A stretch of DNA of 37,924 bases from Desulfocapsaceae bacterium (GCA_028697885.1 JAQVER010000036.1:1-37924); one strand, 5' to 3'. Counted from the stretch's first letter, positions 1 through 8,919 are shown. A program made the numbers and translations. Notes: generated from the letters alone by a model not told the origin.

Positions 1-198
1 GCCATCTAGTGCATTCGCCTTATCCTGAATCAGACCAAGATGATGCTGGGCCAGATGCGCCCGATAGAACCGGTCCGGACAGGCAAGCCGTATATTTTCT
101 TCATCACCCTGCACGCACACAAAGGGCTCAATCCAGAGATTATATACATTCTCAGCAAAGACATCACGCAAACTCTCTTTTACCTTCTGCCACACCAT
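1..198 (-). CDS. dnaA: Chromosomal replication initiator DnaA, N-terminal fragment
   Basis: The minus strand from an ATG at 198 stays open for 66 codons to the window edge, so only the 5' end of the gene is present. The peptide begins MVWQKVKESLRDVFAENVYN and continues with LWIEPF, then a segment ending in LACPDRFYRAHL. This matches DnaA domain I: a Trp near the start, a 'W(I/F)xPL' motif around residues 22-26, and a 'P(N/D)xF' motif at the end of the following strand. Domain I binds DnaB and other DnaA molecules. The ATPase and DNA-binding domains lie outside the window. The AT-rich stretch immediately upstream with DnaA-box-like sites fits the common dnaA-oriC arrangement. Identity rests on domain I alone, which is poorly conserved, but the context supports it. 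Confidence 0.82.
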   Translation of the reverse strand, partial: MVWQKVKESLRDVFAENVYNLWIEPFVCVQGDEENIRLACPDRFYRAHLAQHHLGLIQDKANALDG

Positions 199-1003
199 GC
201 CAGTTCCTCTTAAAGTCTTATTTTAAAGCTGATAAATCGCTATTTGAGACAATTTATCGCCATAAAATTCATACAAACTCTTTTCTGAGACTTAAAAAAA
301 AACACCCCCACAAACGCTCCTCATTAAAAAAAGCCACAGTCATAATCGACCAGCTTTTTTAGAACTAGGACTATTTGTGCAAATCACAGGCCGATATAAA
401 ACCTAAATTCGGCATTCAGTCAAAGACGATTGATGCCCATTTCTCCATGCTCTCCATGTAATAATAGCATTTCCTAACACTCCCATAACAATTGATCTCC
501 AGCACCCCCCCCGTTCAAATCCCTTGCTTTTTTGGGCATCGACAAAATCACTCTTTTTCTCCTGTCATCCCCACAGGTTACTCAACCATCTCACAAGTTA
601 TCAACAATTGTCAACAATTGCATACATCACAATTACTCTAAAAAACGCAAATTATCTTAAAATATCGCTATATTTCATAATATAAAATTTGAATATATCG
701 CTAAATCAGCTACTCCCACCATAAGCAATTCCCTCAGTTTTTAACCCACACAAAGATGTACATGAACGGGAAAGAAGCGGATTCAGGATACAAAAAATGA
801 ACAGACCGCAAATAGCCCATGAAGTACGTTCATTTTTTACATTTATGTCCAGAAAAAAAGGTAGGATTTTTTCAATCAGACTGTAAACAGGGGAAAGAGG
901 TAGTACGTTGCAGTTATTTTCACCCTGTTTTTTTTTGATTTTCAGTGGAAGACGAGGAAGGATAACTATTTCGTATCTTTGAATGTGAGCAGCATTAAAT
1001 TGG
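199..1003. other. Gene-free AT-rich stretch, candidate replication origin (oriC)
   Basis: About 800 bases upstream of dnaA carry no credible gene. Two DnaA-box-like 9-mers sit in tandem at 598-606 (TTATCAACA) and 608-616 (TTGTCAACA), one and two mismatches from TTATCCACA. A further weak site (ATCCCCACA) is at 567-575. Directly to the right, 620-700 is very AT-rich and holds two copies of ATATCGCTA (662-670 and 695-703), which could be the DNA unwinding element. The dnaA promoter must also lie here, in the 199-600 part. The origin assignment is inference from position and composition; boxes are few and imperfect. Confidence 0.55.
598..616 (+). promoter_or_regulatory. Tandem DnaA-box-like sites
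   Basis: TTATCAACA (598-606) and TTGTCAACA (608-616) are separated by one base and differ from the E. coli consensus TTATCCACA by one and two bases. They flank the AT-rich block at 620-700 and lie about 400 bp upstream of dnaA. Confidence 0.45.
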
Positions 1004-1042
1004 TGGTGGGTGGGGTGCAAGCATTTCGTACCCCACCCACCA
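1004..1042 (-). terminator. GC-rich hairpin downstream of the delta-60-repeat gene
   Basis: A perfect 13-bp stem (1004-1016 with 1030-1042; arm TGGTGGGTGGGGT) encloses a 13-base loop. It begins about 30 bases past the stop codon of the minus-strand gene ending at 1073. No good U-tract follows on the minus strand, so it may be an atypical terminator or a boundary structure beside the origin. Confidence 0.5.
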
Positions 1043-1072
1043 AAAACACCAACTCCAAAAAAGGGAGGACTT

Positions 1073-3064
1073 TTACTGCCACCTTTTTTGGAAAAACATT
1101 TTGAAAGCAAGCATCACTGTTCCACATAGTGCAAATATGATCATAGACATTCCAGGCAACCCCAAATGGAGGACTATATAACTGCATAAAAATACTGGAA
1201 ACAGGAAGACGCGAACTAACAGGCGCAGGACTGGTTGATCAGCAATAAACGCAGCAAGCGGCGGCGAGTAACGATAATAAAAACGCACGAACATTCGACC
1301 TGCCTCATGGGTCACTAGATACTTATCCCTGAAAAGTCGCAGGCTTTGCACGTGGGGATCAAGCAGGGAACCATACGCCGCGGTTGCGATAAAGCAGGCA
1401 TCTTTGGTTGTAAAATCAAGTTGGTTACCATAATATACATTTTTATCAGAAGTAACCCCGTACGCCCTGACATAATAATGAGTTCCTGGAGTCAAGTTAC
1501 TAAGAATACTGCCATAACGACCGACACCCGTTCCATCACTGGTAAAGCCTTCACTGGCAACATCAGTTGTGGATGTATCTGTTGTTACAGATTTACTGGC
1601 AATAACAGTGGCAGTAGTATGCAACACCGGATAAGGAACAATGGAGAACACGACTCCCCTGCTGGTAAAGGTCAACCCGGAACCCTCTTTAATTTCGCCT
1701 CCGGTAAAACAACCCACTCTCGTTATTTCTGTAATACCTATTGTGGCAATAAACTCCGACTCTTTACCCGACTCAACTGCTTTTACTTCAGCCAATTCTT
1801 TCCCCGTATAGCGGACCAGCAGAAAGCTACTGACAGTACTCTCTTCGCTGGAACCAACAGCAATGAGTTTTGCATCAGCCTGCAGGGCCAATGCAAACAC
1901 CTCACCGTCCAACTGCTCCGTTTCTGCTGTCACAACTGAAAACTCTGCCAGAGGACCTGAAGTCAAAGGGTATTGCAGGAGAAACTGTTCATGTTTGCCA
2001 TCCACAGTTGCATCTCCGGCAATAAAAGCAGTGGTAGCAGTAGCCAAAACACTATATCCGACATCATCTTCACCACCGAGATCATAACTCAACATCCCGG
2101 TACCCCCGCCGACATCACGGTCCACTTTGCCGTCACTGGTAAATCGAAAGAGAGCGACATCCTGACTTTGTTCCCCGCCCACAGAACCAGCAACCAGAAT
2201 AGCGCCATCTTCCTGCACCCACAGGCTTTTGCCAATAGCGGCCCTGGTATCGTCCACAGTTTCAGCAACTCCACCAATACCAAATCCGACATCGAGAAAA
2301 CCGTCAGCCAAAAAACGAAGCACCAATACTTTTTTCAGCTCTTTTTCCTCGTAAGAACCAGCCATAACGATGCCGCCATCATTTTGAATTGCCATGGCAG
2401 CGATTTCAGTATTATCCCCAACTTCAGCAAGAACGATACCAGCTTTGCCGAAAGAATGATCTAAAGATCCATTCGGCAGAAAACGAACCAAGGCGGCCAC
2501 ATTCCTCGAACCTTCTTCAACCGACCCCGAAACCAAAATAGCACCACTCTCCTGAATGGCCACCGCAGCAGCAATGTCATTACCGTTGCCAACAGACAAA
2601 GTGACTATCCCATTCACACCGAAATAAGGATCAAGATCGCCATTTGCCGTAAAACGTAACAAGGCGATATCCCGATCCTTACCATTGAAAGTGTAACCGC
2701 ACGTAACGATCTTACCATCATCCTGCAGCGCAATCCCCAGAGCCTCATCATCTCCATTTCCGACAACGGTCACAACCTGACCGTTTAAGTTAAAGGAATT
2801 ATCAAGATCACCTTCTGGATTATAACGCACGAGAGCAACATCGAGATTGGAATTATTGGACGAAGAACCAGCAACAAGGATTTTGCCATCAGGCTGAATG
2901 ATGACTGCTTGAGCCCTGTCTTCATAGTGTCCGACCTTGGTTTTGACAAAACCATCCTGACCGAACGAAGAGTCAAGTACCACTGCAGAAACAGCATCCC
3001 ATGAAAACAATAAAGAAAAAAAGACAAAACCACTTAAAATGAACGTTTCCATTCGTTTTTCCAT
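1073..3064 (-). CDS. Secreted delta-60-repeat protein with C-terminal CFI-box
   Basis: A protein of about 663 residues. The N-terminus looks like a signal peptide (basic MEKRM, hydrophobic stretch, cleavage near AVSA). Residues ~30-430 hold seven or so copies of the delta-60 repeat, recognisable by 'LDxSFGxxG', '[15 protein letters not shown]' and 'VALxRF' blocks; in related proteins these form beta-propeller-like structures. Next is a fibronectin/Ig-like segment ending [13 protein letters not shown]. It is followed by the CFI-box ([11 protein letters not shown], ~570), with downstream LRxFRD and YYRYSPP, and two hydrophobic stretches at the end that could anchor it. I start at ATG 3064 because GGAGGG at 3070-3075 is well spaced for it; a GTG at 3067 is too close. 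The gene stands alone, divergent from the lipoprotein gene. Function is unknown, likely cell surface. Confidence 0.8.
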   Translation of the reverse strand: MEKRMETFILSGFVFFSLLFSWDAVSAVVLDSSFGQDGFVKTKVGHYEDRAQAVIIQPDGKILVAGSSSNNSNLDVALVRYNPEGDLDNSFNLNGQVVTVVGNGDDEALGIALQDDGKIVTCGYTFNGKDRDIALLRFTANGDLDPYFGVNGIVTLSVGNGNDIAAAVAIQESGAILVSGSVEEGSRNVAALVRFLPNGSLDHSFGKAGIVLAEVGDNTEIAAMAIQNDGGIVMAGSYEEKELKKVLVLRFLADGFLDVGFGIGGVAETVDDTRAAIGKSLWVQEDGAILVAGSVGGEQSQDVALFRFTSDGKVDRDVGGGTGMLSYDLGGEDDVGYSVLATATTAFIAGDATVDGKHEQFLLQYPLTSGPLAEFSVVTAETEQLDGEVFALALQADAKLIAVGSSEESTVSSFLLVRYTGKELAEVKAVESGKESEFIATIGITEITRVGCFTGGEIKEGSGLTFTSRGVVFSIVPYPVLHTTATVIASKSVTTDTSTTDVASEGFTSDGTGVGRYGSILSNLTPGTHYYVRAYGVTSDKNVYYGNQLDFTTKDACFIATAAYGSLLDPHVQSLRLFRDKYLVTHEAGRMFVRFYYRYSPPLAAFIADQPVLRLLVRVFLFPVFLCSYIVLHLGLPGMSMIIFALCGTVMLAFKMFFQKRWQ

Positions 3065-3217
3065 CACATCCCTCCTACTATCACATACATTTTGCGTATA
3101 GACTGCTCAACATATCATCTAGAAAGATCATACTCTTTTGTTCCTGGCGAAGCAAATAAAAGCCAGAATCATACAACCTCAGCAGCAAAGCCACGTATGA
3201 ATATAAAGATAAAAACA

Positions 3218-3247
3218 TTGACAACTTTGACCAGAGATGATTATTTT
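3218..3247 (+). promoter_or_regulatory. Putative sigma-70 promoter of the lipoprotein gene
   Basis: A perfect -35 TTGACA (3218-3223) is followed after 18 bases by TATTTT (3242-3247), about 100 bases before the ATG at 3344. The -10 is weak, so the call is moderate. Confidence 0.45.
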
Positions 3248-3343
3248 TAATAAAGAACTATAAAAACAATCAGTTTTCTTCCGGTAGCATTTGCTTTTAC
3301 AATTTTTTCTTACTCTCAACTTAAACTCTGAAGAGGTCCACCA

Positions 3344-3790
3344 ATGAACAAAATACTTCTCAGTATTTTTCTCCTGTGTTCCATATTTACTTCATCCTGT
3401 GCCACCAAAGGCCAAACCGGTGCAGGAGCAGGAGCTGTTGGAGGAGCGCTTGTCGGACAGGCCATTGGCCACAATACAGAGGCCACTCTTATAGGTGCGG
3501 CTGTAGGTACTATGCTGGGTTATATGGTAGGCAACGAGATGGACAAATATGATAGGGAACAGCTCAATCATGTATATGAACGAGGGGTATCCGGACAGCC
3601 TACTACCTGGCGCAACCCAGACACCGGCAACACCTATGATGTCAGACCACAGCCCGCCTATTCTGACCCTACATCACACAGGCCATGCAGACAGGCAGAA
3701 ATCATCGCCATCATTGATGGTAAGACTGAAAGAACCTACACGACGGCTTGCCGGGATGACAATGGTCACTGGCAGCTGCAAAACAAGTAA
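3344..3790 (+). CDS. Glycine-zipper lipoprotein (17-kDa surface-antigen type)
   Basis: A 148-residue protein with a lipoprotein signal peptide: hydrophobic LLSIFLLCSIF, then FTSSC with the acylated cysteine at residue 19. Residues ~24-65 are a glycine-zipper pair (GAGAGAVGGALVGQAIG, then IGAAVGTMLGYMVGNEMD), which usually forms two membrane-inserting helices. The C-terminal half carries WRNPDTGNTY and a pair of cysteines (RPCRQ, TACRD), like the surface-antigen family of Gram-negative outer membranes. AGAGG lies in front of the ATG and a strong terminator follows, so this is probably a single-gene transcript. The precise role is unknown; envelope integrity is the usual association. Confidence 0.85.
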   Translation: MNKILLSIFLLCSIFTSSCATKGQTGAGAGAVGGALVGQAIGHNTEATLIGAAVGTMLGYMVGNEMDKYDREQLNHVYERGVSGQPTTWRNPDTGNTYDVRPQPAYSDPTSHRPCRQAEIIAIIDGKTERTYTTACRDDNGHWQLQNK

Positions 3791-3820
3791 TCAGACTATA
3801 AAAACTTGAAAAGCAGATCA

Positions 3821-3852
3821 AAAAGCAGACACCAACAGTGTCTGCTTTTTTT
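3821..3852 (+). terminator. Rho-independent terminator
   Basis: An 8-bp stem GCAGACAC/GTGTCTGC (3825-3832 with 3838-3845) with loop CAACA is preceded by A4 and followed by a run of Ts. It ends the lipoprotein transcript 31 bases after its stop codon. Confidence 0.9.
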
Positions 3853-3868
3853 ATTCTGAGGTACCCCA

Positions 3869-4276
3869 ATGTCTTCAGGAAAAATCACAATTACCACCTC
3901 CAGCTCCATGCAGCTCATTGACATCACCCACCAGATAGCTCTGGAAATAAGCAGAACAAATATTCCGGAAGGGATCTGCTATCTTTTCAATCCGCACACC
4001 ACTGCTGGCCTGACCATCAACGAAGGTGCTGATCCAACTGTCAAAGATGACATCATCTCCGGTTTCCGGAAAATGGTTCCCATGCACTATGCTTACAAAC
4101 ATCTTGAGGGAAATTCACCTGCCCACATCATGGCATCTCTTATGGGCAGTTCATTGACTGTCTTTATCGAAAATGGACAACTGGTTCTCGGCACCTGGCA
4201 GAAGATATTTTTCTGTGAATTTGATGGCCCTCGCAGCAGAAGCATTCAATGGCGAGTTATTTCAACCAGCGTTTGA
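3869..4276 (+). CDS. YjbQ/UPF0047 family protein
   Basis: A 135-residue protein matching the UPF0047 (YjbQ) family in length and motifs: 'NPHTTAGLTINEGADP' with a metal-coordinating-type His, 'HYAYKHLEGNSPAHIMASLMG', and the terminal 'FCEFDGPRSR' signature. Family members form trimers; some complement thiamin-phosphate synthase weakly, which gives the name 'secondary thiamine-phosphate synthase', but the physiological role is not settled. It starts 17 bases after the terminator of the preceding gene and is the first gene of a likely operon with the small His-rich ORF, ubiD-like and rluB-like genes. Confidence 0.9.
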   Translation: MSSGKITITTSSSMQLIDITHQIALEISRTNIPEGICYLFNPHTTAGLTINEGADPTVKDDIISGFRKMVPMHYAYKHLEGNSPAHIMASLMGSSLTVFIENGQLVLGTWQKIFFCEFDGPRSRSIQWRVISTSV

Positions 4277-4304
4277 TTTCTTTAATCTCTTCCTTTCTCA
4301 TTCC

Positions 4305-4559
4305 ATGACCCTTGATTCCCAACAGATTTGTTTTGGCTTAAGCCCACAACTCGATCAGCAATCACTCTCCTGCTTTCTGCAACTTGCAGGCAGACAGGAA
4401 TTTGCTGATTTCCTGAGTCAGCGTCTCTCCGAGCAGGAGATTCATGCATTTGTCGATTTTTTTACTGGTATTCTGAAGCGTAACCTCAGCGAAGAGGAAT
4501 ACCATTGCCTCTTTCTCCAGGACAAACACCACCACCATCATCCAGTAGAAAAAGGATAA
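4305..4559 (+). CDS. Small conserved-looking protein with His-rich tail
   Basis: I do not recognise a named family. From the ATG at 4305 the product is 84 residues, Gln/Leu-rich and predicted helical. It contains FLQLAGRQEFADFLSQRLSE, then LSEEEYHCLFLQ, and ends DKHHHHHPVEKG with five consecutive His. Upstream in-frame ATGs at 4173 and 4224 would overlap the yjbQ-like gene; none of the three has a convincing ribosome-binding site, so the start is uncertain. It ends three bases before the ubiD-like start, which suggests translational coupling and a shared transcript. A metal-binding or small cytosolic accessory role is only a guess from the His run. Confidence 0.6.
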   Translation: MTLDSQQICFGLSPQLDQQSLSCFLQLAGRQEFADFLSQRLSEQEIHAFVDFFTGILKRNLSEEEYHCLFLQDKHHHHHPVEKG

Positions 4560-4562
4560 ATC

Positions 4563-6341
4563 ATGGCCGATCAAACCCTGGACGACCTGCGCAGCTATCT
4601 CAATCTGCTTAAGCAAGAAGGAGAACTGCTCATTATCGATGAGGAGGTTAATCCTTATCTGGAGATCGCCGAGATCCATCGCCGTGTTATTCAGAAACAG
4701 GGACCAGCCTTACTCTTCACTAAGGTCAAGGGCAGTACTTTTCCAGTGGTGACCAATCTCTTCGGCACGAACAAACGTCTTGAGCTGGCCTTTGGCCGCA
4801 GGCCACAGCAATTTGTTCGCGACCTGGTACACCTGACCGAAACCATCATGCCCCTGAAGATGAAGAAACTGTGGGACAATCGTCACCTGTTCACGGAAGG
4901 GTTAAAAATCGGCCTAAAAGAGAGCCGCAAGGGTGCGATCCTGGAAAACTGCCAGGTCCCCGCCCGCTTAAGCAGTCTGCCCATGCTCACATCCTGGCAC
5001 AGCGACGGCGGCCCTTTTGTCACGCTGCCTCTTGTCTATACTGAACACCCGGATGGACGCGGTCATAATCTCGGCATGTACCGCATCCAACGCCATGACG
5101 ACACCACCACCGGCATCCACTGGCAGATTCATAAAGGGGGGGGCTATCACTACCACGAAGCAGAAAAGCTGAATCAAGCCCTGCCCCTTACCCTCTATAT
5201 CGGCGGTCCACCTGCCCTCATGCTCTCAGCCATTGCCCCCCTGCCGGAAGATATCCCCGAACTGATGCTCACTTCCCTGCTCATGGGAAAAAAGCTGGCG
5301 ATGGTGGCTGACCCCAGAGGTGGTCATCGACTGGTGGCGAACGCCGAATTTGCCATTAAAGGTGCAGTGCCGCCCCATATCAGACATCCGGAAGGTCCCT
5401 TTGGCGACCATTATGGCTATAACTCTCTGCAGCATGATTATCCAATTTTCCAGGTCAGTCACCTTTACCATCGCCACAAGGCCATTTATCCGGCAACTAT
5501 CGTCGGGCGGCCCAGACAGGAGGATTATTTCATTGGTGACTTTCTGCAGGAACTGCTCTCCCCACTTTTCCCTTTGGTCATGAAGGGAGTAAGAGAGCTG
5601 AAGACCTTTGGTGAAACCGGCTTTCACTGTCTGGCAGCGGCCAGGGTGGAAGACAGATATCCACGTGAGGCCTTTGCCTGCGGCCTGAGGATCCTGGGAG
5701 AGGGCCAGCTTTCCCTGACCAAATTTCTCATTATCACCGATGGAGATATAGACATCACCGACTTCCGTAAGCTGTGGGTGCATGTCCTGGAACGCATCGA
5801 CTGGGAGCGCGACCTTTTTGTTTTTGCCAATGTCTCCCAGGATACCCTTGATTACACTGGCCCATCGGTCAATAAAGGCTCAAAGGCCATGATGATGGGA
5901 CTGGGGAAAGACAAAAAACGGGAACTGCCAGGGTCATTTTCAGGTACTCTCCCCCCTTCCTGCGTCCGTCCAGTCGTCTTCATGCCTGGGACTCTGGTTC
6001 TCCAGGGGAGTGCCTACCAGGAAGCGCCGGAACTGGCGGCTGAGCTCTGCCAATGGGAAGGAGTGGCAGAATGGCCAGTCATTATTCTGGTTGATAACAG
6101 CACGGATGCCACCTGTTCCATGCAGGAATTCCTCTGGACCCTGTTCACCCGTTTTGAACCGGCTGCCGATATCCATGGCGCAGCCACTGCTGTCCAGCGC
6201 TTCCATGTTGGCCTCACTCCGCCCATCGTCTTTGACTGCCGGATGAAGCCCTGGTACACCGACGTCCTCGAAGTAGATGAGGCCACAAGAACACTGGTAG
6301 ATAAACGCATTCACACTCTGCTTCCTCCAAATCTTCGATGA
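4563..6341 (+). CDS. ubiD: UbiD-family (prFMN-dependent) decarboxylase, probably menaquinone pathway
   Basis: A 592-residue protein, somewhat longer than typical UbiD (~490-500). It opens with DLRSYLNLLKQEGELLIIDEEVN. The family core 'HNLGMYRIQ' (Asn169) and 'GIHWQIHKGGG' binds prenylated FMN and metal. 'HPEGPFGDHYGY' holds the catalytic Glu, about residue 277. UbiD enzymes decarboxylate aromatic or unsaturated acids using prFMN made by UbiX. In sulfate reducers the expected substrate is a menaquinone precursor, but the sequence alone does not fix this, and no mqn/men genes or ubiX are in the window. It shares an operon with the neighbours on both sides; the stop overlaps the next ATG by four bases. 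Confidence 0.88.
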   Translation: MADQTLDDLRSYLNLLKQEGELLIIDEEVNPYLEIAEIHRRVIQKQGPALLFTKVKGSTFPVVTNLFGTNKRLELAFGRRPQQFVRDLVHLTETIMPLKMKKLWDNRHLFTEGLKIGLKESRKGAILENCQVPARLSSLPMLTSWHSDGGPFVTLPLVYTEHPDGRGHNLGMYRIQRHDDTTTGIHWQIHKGGGYHYHEAEKLNQALPLTLYIGGPPALMLSAIAPLPEDIPELMLTSLLMGKKLAMVADPRGGHRLVANAEFAIKGAVPPHIRHPEGPFGDHYGYNSLQHDYPIFQVSHLYHRHKAIYPATIVGRPRQEDYFIGDFLQELLSPLFPLVMKGVRELKTFGETGFHCLAAARVEDRYPREAFACGLRILGEGQLSLTKFLIITDGDIDITDFRKLWVHVLERIDWERDLFVFANVSQDTLDYTGPSVNKGSKAMMMGLGKDKKRELPGSFSGTLPPSCVRPVVFMPGTLVLQGSAYQEAPELAAELCQWEGVAEWPVIILVDNSTDATCSMQEFLWTLFTRFEPAADIHGAATAVQRFHVGLTPPIVFDCRMKPWYTDVLEVDEATRTLVDKRIHTLLPPNLR

Positions 6342-7081
6342 GCGAAACAGTCCGCCTGCAGAAGTACCTTGCCGGATGCGGAATTGCCTCCAGACGAAAG
6401 GCAGAAGAGATAATAGCTCAAGGCAGAGTAACTGTAGATGGCGAGATTGTCACCGCCATGGGATCACAGATTGATCCGTCCAGGCAGGAGATCCGCCTGG
6501 ACGGAAAACTTGTCACCCCCCATCATGATTTTCTCTATATCCTGCTCAACAAGCCACAGGGCTATGTGACCACCATGTCAGATCCCCAGGGCCGCCCCAT
6601 TGTCACCTCCCTGCTTCAGGGAGTCAATGTTCGTCTTTTTCCGGTCGGACGACTTGATCTGGACACTGAGGGGGCTCTTATTCTCACCAACGACGGGGAA
6701 CTGGCCCAGAAGATTCAACACCCCAGTTACGAGGTAACAAAGACCTATGAGGCACGGGTCCTTGGGCGCCCCACTGAGAAAATGCTCCAGAAACTGGAGC
6801 ACGGAATTCTGCTGGAAGGAAAACAAACAGCCCCTGCCAAGGTTATGGTTATCGCCCGAGAAAATGGGACAAGCAGCATCAGGATAACCATCCATGAAGG
6901 GAGAAAACGCCAGGTAAGAAAGATGTTCCAGGCCATTGGCCATCCTGTCGTCCACTTGAAACGTATTGCCTATGGCAATCTTTTTTTGCAGGGACTCTCG
7001 ACGGGGAAATATCGTATTCTCACCCCCGAAGATCTTAAAAAAATATTTATAAAGAAAATTCCTTTACAAAAGAAGAAATAG
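6338..7081 (+). CDS. rluB: 23S rRNA pseudouridine synthase, RluB/RsuA family
   Basis: A 247-residue protein with an N-terminal S4 RNA-binding domain (RLQKYLAGCGIASRRKAEEI, residues 6-25). It is followed by the RsuA-type catalytic domain: LNKPQGYVTT, then GRLDLDTEGALILTNDG with the catalytic Asp at 107, and EGRKRQVRKMFQAIGHPV near 205-222. The family isomerises a single uridine in rRNA. RluB (23S U2605-type), RluE, RluF and RsuA are close relatives, so the exact target is inferred. The start overlaps the ubiD-like stop (ATGA), typical of translational coupling. A hairpin terminator follows. Confidence 0.88.
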   Translation: MSETVRLQKYLAGCGIASRRKAEEIIAQGRVTVDGEIVTAMGSQIDPSRQEIRLDGKLVTPHHDFLYILLNKPQGYVTTMSDPQGRPIVTSLLQGVNVRLFPVGRLDLDTEGALILTNDGELAQKIQHPSYEVTKTYEARVLGRPTEKMLQKLEHGILLEGKQTAPAKVMVIARENGTSSIRITIHEGRKRQVRKMFQAIGHPVVHLKRIAYGNLFLQGLSTGKYRILTPEDLKKIFIKKIPLQKKK

Positions 7082-7171
7082 TTGATTAAACTTAAGCTGT
7101 TAGGATTTCAACAATCTTACCAGAGGAGAATAAAAATTTTCTCACTCGTTCTTTCAAACTGAAAAATGCTT

Positions 7172-7206
7172 AAAACTGCCTTAGCACTGAGCTTCTGGCA
7201 GTTTTA
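7172..7206 (+). terminator. Terminator of the yjbQ-ubiD-rluB operon
   Basis: A 9-bp stem AAAACTGCC/GGCAGTTTT (7172-7180 with 7197-7205) encloses a 16-base loop. The right arm supplies the T-run. It lies 90 bases after the rluB stop and 60 bases before the HU gene. Confidence 0.7.
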
Positions 7207-7264
7207 GACTTTAACAATGTTTATTATCATCATACGACAGCAGCTGAATTTACAGGAGTAAGGC

Positions 7265-7552
7265 ATGAACAAATCAGAACTTATTGAAACCCTGGCACAA
7301 GAAGTTGACCTTCCTCATCGCGAGGCTGCAGCCGTCACCAATACCATCATAGAAACAATGATCGATGCCCTCGCCAAGGGTGACAACATTGAGATCCGTG
7401 GTTTCGGCAGTTTTGTGATCAAGCAGTATCGTTCATACGAAGGCCGTAATCCTAAAAGTGGCAAAAAGATAGAAGTTGCTCCCAAAAAACTTCCTTTTTT
7501 CAAAGTTGGAAAAGAATTGCGAGAGCAGGTCAACTTACACAGCAAAAAATAA
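7265..7552 (+). CDS. HU/IHF-family DNA-bending protein
   Basis: A 95-residue protein with the whole HU/IHF fold: the N-terminal helix pair MNKSELIETLAQEVDLP, the central 'GDNIEIRGFGSF' strand, the flexible arm 'YEGRNPKSGKKIEV' with the intercalating Pro, and the terminal 'PFFKVGKELREQV'. It binds and bends DNA as a dimer and acts in nucleoid structure, replication initiation and recombination. The sequence does not distinguish HU from an IHF subunit. GGAG lies before the ATG. The gene has its own upstream region after the rluB terminator and converges with rimO. Confidence 0.92.
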   Translation: MNKSELIETLAQEVDLPHREAAAVTNTIIETMIDALAKGDNIEIRGFGSFVIKQYRSYEGRNPKSGKKIEVAPKKLPFFKVGKELREQVNLHSKK

Positions 7553-7555
7553 TCA

Positions 7556-7573
7556 GGGGCCAAGCAAGGCCCC
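7556..7573. terminator. Hairpin between convergent HU and rimO genes
   Basis: A GGGGCC/GGCCCC stem (7556-7561 with 7568-7573) has a 6-base loop. On the minus strand it is followed a few bases later by six Ts, so it can terminate rimO and possibly also the HU transcript. Confidence 0.6.
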
Positions 7574-7581
7574 ATGCCACT

Positions 7582-8919
7582 TCAATCGACAATTTCTCCC
7601 ACCAGATCATAGACCTGAGCTTCGTTAATTCGTACCTGGACAATATCTCCAGGGTTGGCAATACCATCGGTTATATAAACACAGCCATCAATATCAGGTG
7701 CCTGAAAGCGAGTCCTGCCTTCCAGTAACAGATCTGTTTCCCGACTTACCCCTTCCACCAGCACCGGTTCTATTCGCCCCACATATTTCTGCAAATTTGT
7801 CGCTGACACCTCTGCCTGCACTCCGAGAATAAAATCAAGGCGATCACTTTTCTCGCCCTCAGAACACTGATCAGAGAAATTTTCTGACGGACAGCCAGTC
7901 TCATTGGCATAGGCAAAGACTCCGACATGATCCAGACAAGCCTCCCTTAAAAATTGTTCCAGCTGCCTCACATCATCGTCAGTTTCACCAGGAAAACCGA
8001 CCATCAGGGTGGAACGCAAGGCCACATTGGGGAGAAACGCCCGGATGCGGCCAATTAGTTGATACAGGTCGTCACTTGCATAGTGACGATTCATACGCTT
8101 GAGAACCGTATCACTGACATGCTGGAAAGGAATATCCATATAAGGCACAATACGTGGCTGCTCGGCCATCAGGGAAAGAAGCGCATCATTGATACCTGAC
8201 GGATAAAGATACATAAGCCGAATCCATGGGATTGAGCTCTCAGCCAGAAGGGACTTCAGCAAGGCGGTCAGATGAACGGAATCTGCCAGGTCATCTCCGT
8301 AGGCAGTCAGATCCTGGGCGATAAGGGAGAGTTCCCGTACCCCTTTTTGTTCAAGATGGCCGGTCTCATCGACCAGATCAGCTATGGATCTGCTGCGCAG
8401 ATCTCCCCTGATTGACGGGATCATGCAATAGGAACAACGGTTGTTGCACCCTTCCGTAATCTTCAACCATGAACGGTAAAAAGGGGTGGAAATGCGCCTG
8501 GGCATGCTGCTGTCCATCAGAAATCGTTCAGCGATAACAACCTTGTTCTTCAAATCTCCTGCCATCAACGCTGCAACCAGCGAAGCTATTTGATGACAGC
8601 CGTCGGTACCAATAAAGAGATCAACCTCCGGCAGCTCATGGATAAGCTCTTCCCGGTATCGCTGCACCAAGCACCCCGTCACCACCAATAATTTATCTGG
8701 ATCCTCCTGTTTTAACAGAGTCAGCTCCAGAATCTCCTCAATGGCCTCTTCCACTGCCGACTGGATAAATCCGCAGGTATTGATGAGCAGCATTGACGCC
8801 TGTTCCGGATCTTCCTCAAAGACCCAGCCGGCCTGTTCCAAAAGCCCGAACATCAACTCTGAATCCACAAGGTTTTTCGGGCAGCCAAGGCTAATCAGGT
8901 GAAAACTTGCCATATCCAT
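7582..8919 (-). CDS. rimO: Ribosomal protein S12 methylthiotransferase RimO
   Basis: A 445-residue radical-SAM enzyme that converts Asp88 of ribosomal protein S12 to beta-methylthio-Asp. The N-terminal MTTase domain begins HLISLGCPKNLVDSE, and three Cys bind the auxiliary [4Fe-4S] cluster (Cys13, Cys49 in NTCGFI, Cys83 in TGCLVQRY). The radical-SAM cluster is in ITEGCNNRCSYC (Cys158, 162, 165). A TRAM-like RNA/protein-binding domain ends the protein (from ~380). 'CPKNLVDSE' and the length (E. coli RimO is 441) favour RimO over MiaB. I start at ATG 8919, preceded by AGAGGA; an in-frame ATG at 8937 adds six residues. It lies 69 bases after the phosphorylase gene, likely co-transcribed. Confidence 0.93.
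   Translation of the reverse strand: MDMASFHLISLGCPKNLVDSELMFGLLEQAGWVFEEDPEQASMLLINTCGFIQSAVEEAIEEILELTLLKQEDPDKLLVVTGCLVQRYREELIHELPEVDLFIGTDGCHQIASLVAALMAGDLKNKVVIAERFLMDSSMPRRISTPFYRSWLKITEGCNNRCSYCMIPSIRGDLRSRSIADLVDETGHLEQKGVRELSLIAQDLTAYGDDLADSVHLTALLKSLLAESSIPWIRLMYLYPSGINDALLSLMAEQPRIVPYMDIPFQHVSDTVLKRMNRHYASDDLYQLIGRIRAFLPNVALRSTLMVGFPGETDDDVRQLEQFLREACLDHVGVFAYANETGCPSENFSDQCSEGEKSDRLDFILGVQAEVSATNLQKYVGRIEPVLVEGVSRETDLLLEGRTRFQAPDIDGCVYITDGIANPGDIVQVRINEAQVYDLVGEIVD

Noticed and set aside
567-575. ATCCCCACA as a third DnaA box.
   Set aside because: Three mismatches to consensus; kept only as a weak site in the oriC description.
706-1187. Two open frames beside the oriC candidate.
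   Set aside because: No family features, low-quality composition, and overlap with the hairpin at 1004-1042.
4173-4304. Upstream starts for the small His-rich ORF.
   Set aside because: They overlap the yjbQ-like coding end and lack a ribosome-binding site, though 4224 cannot be fully excluded.
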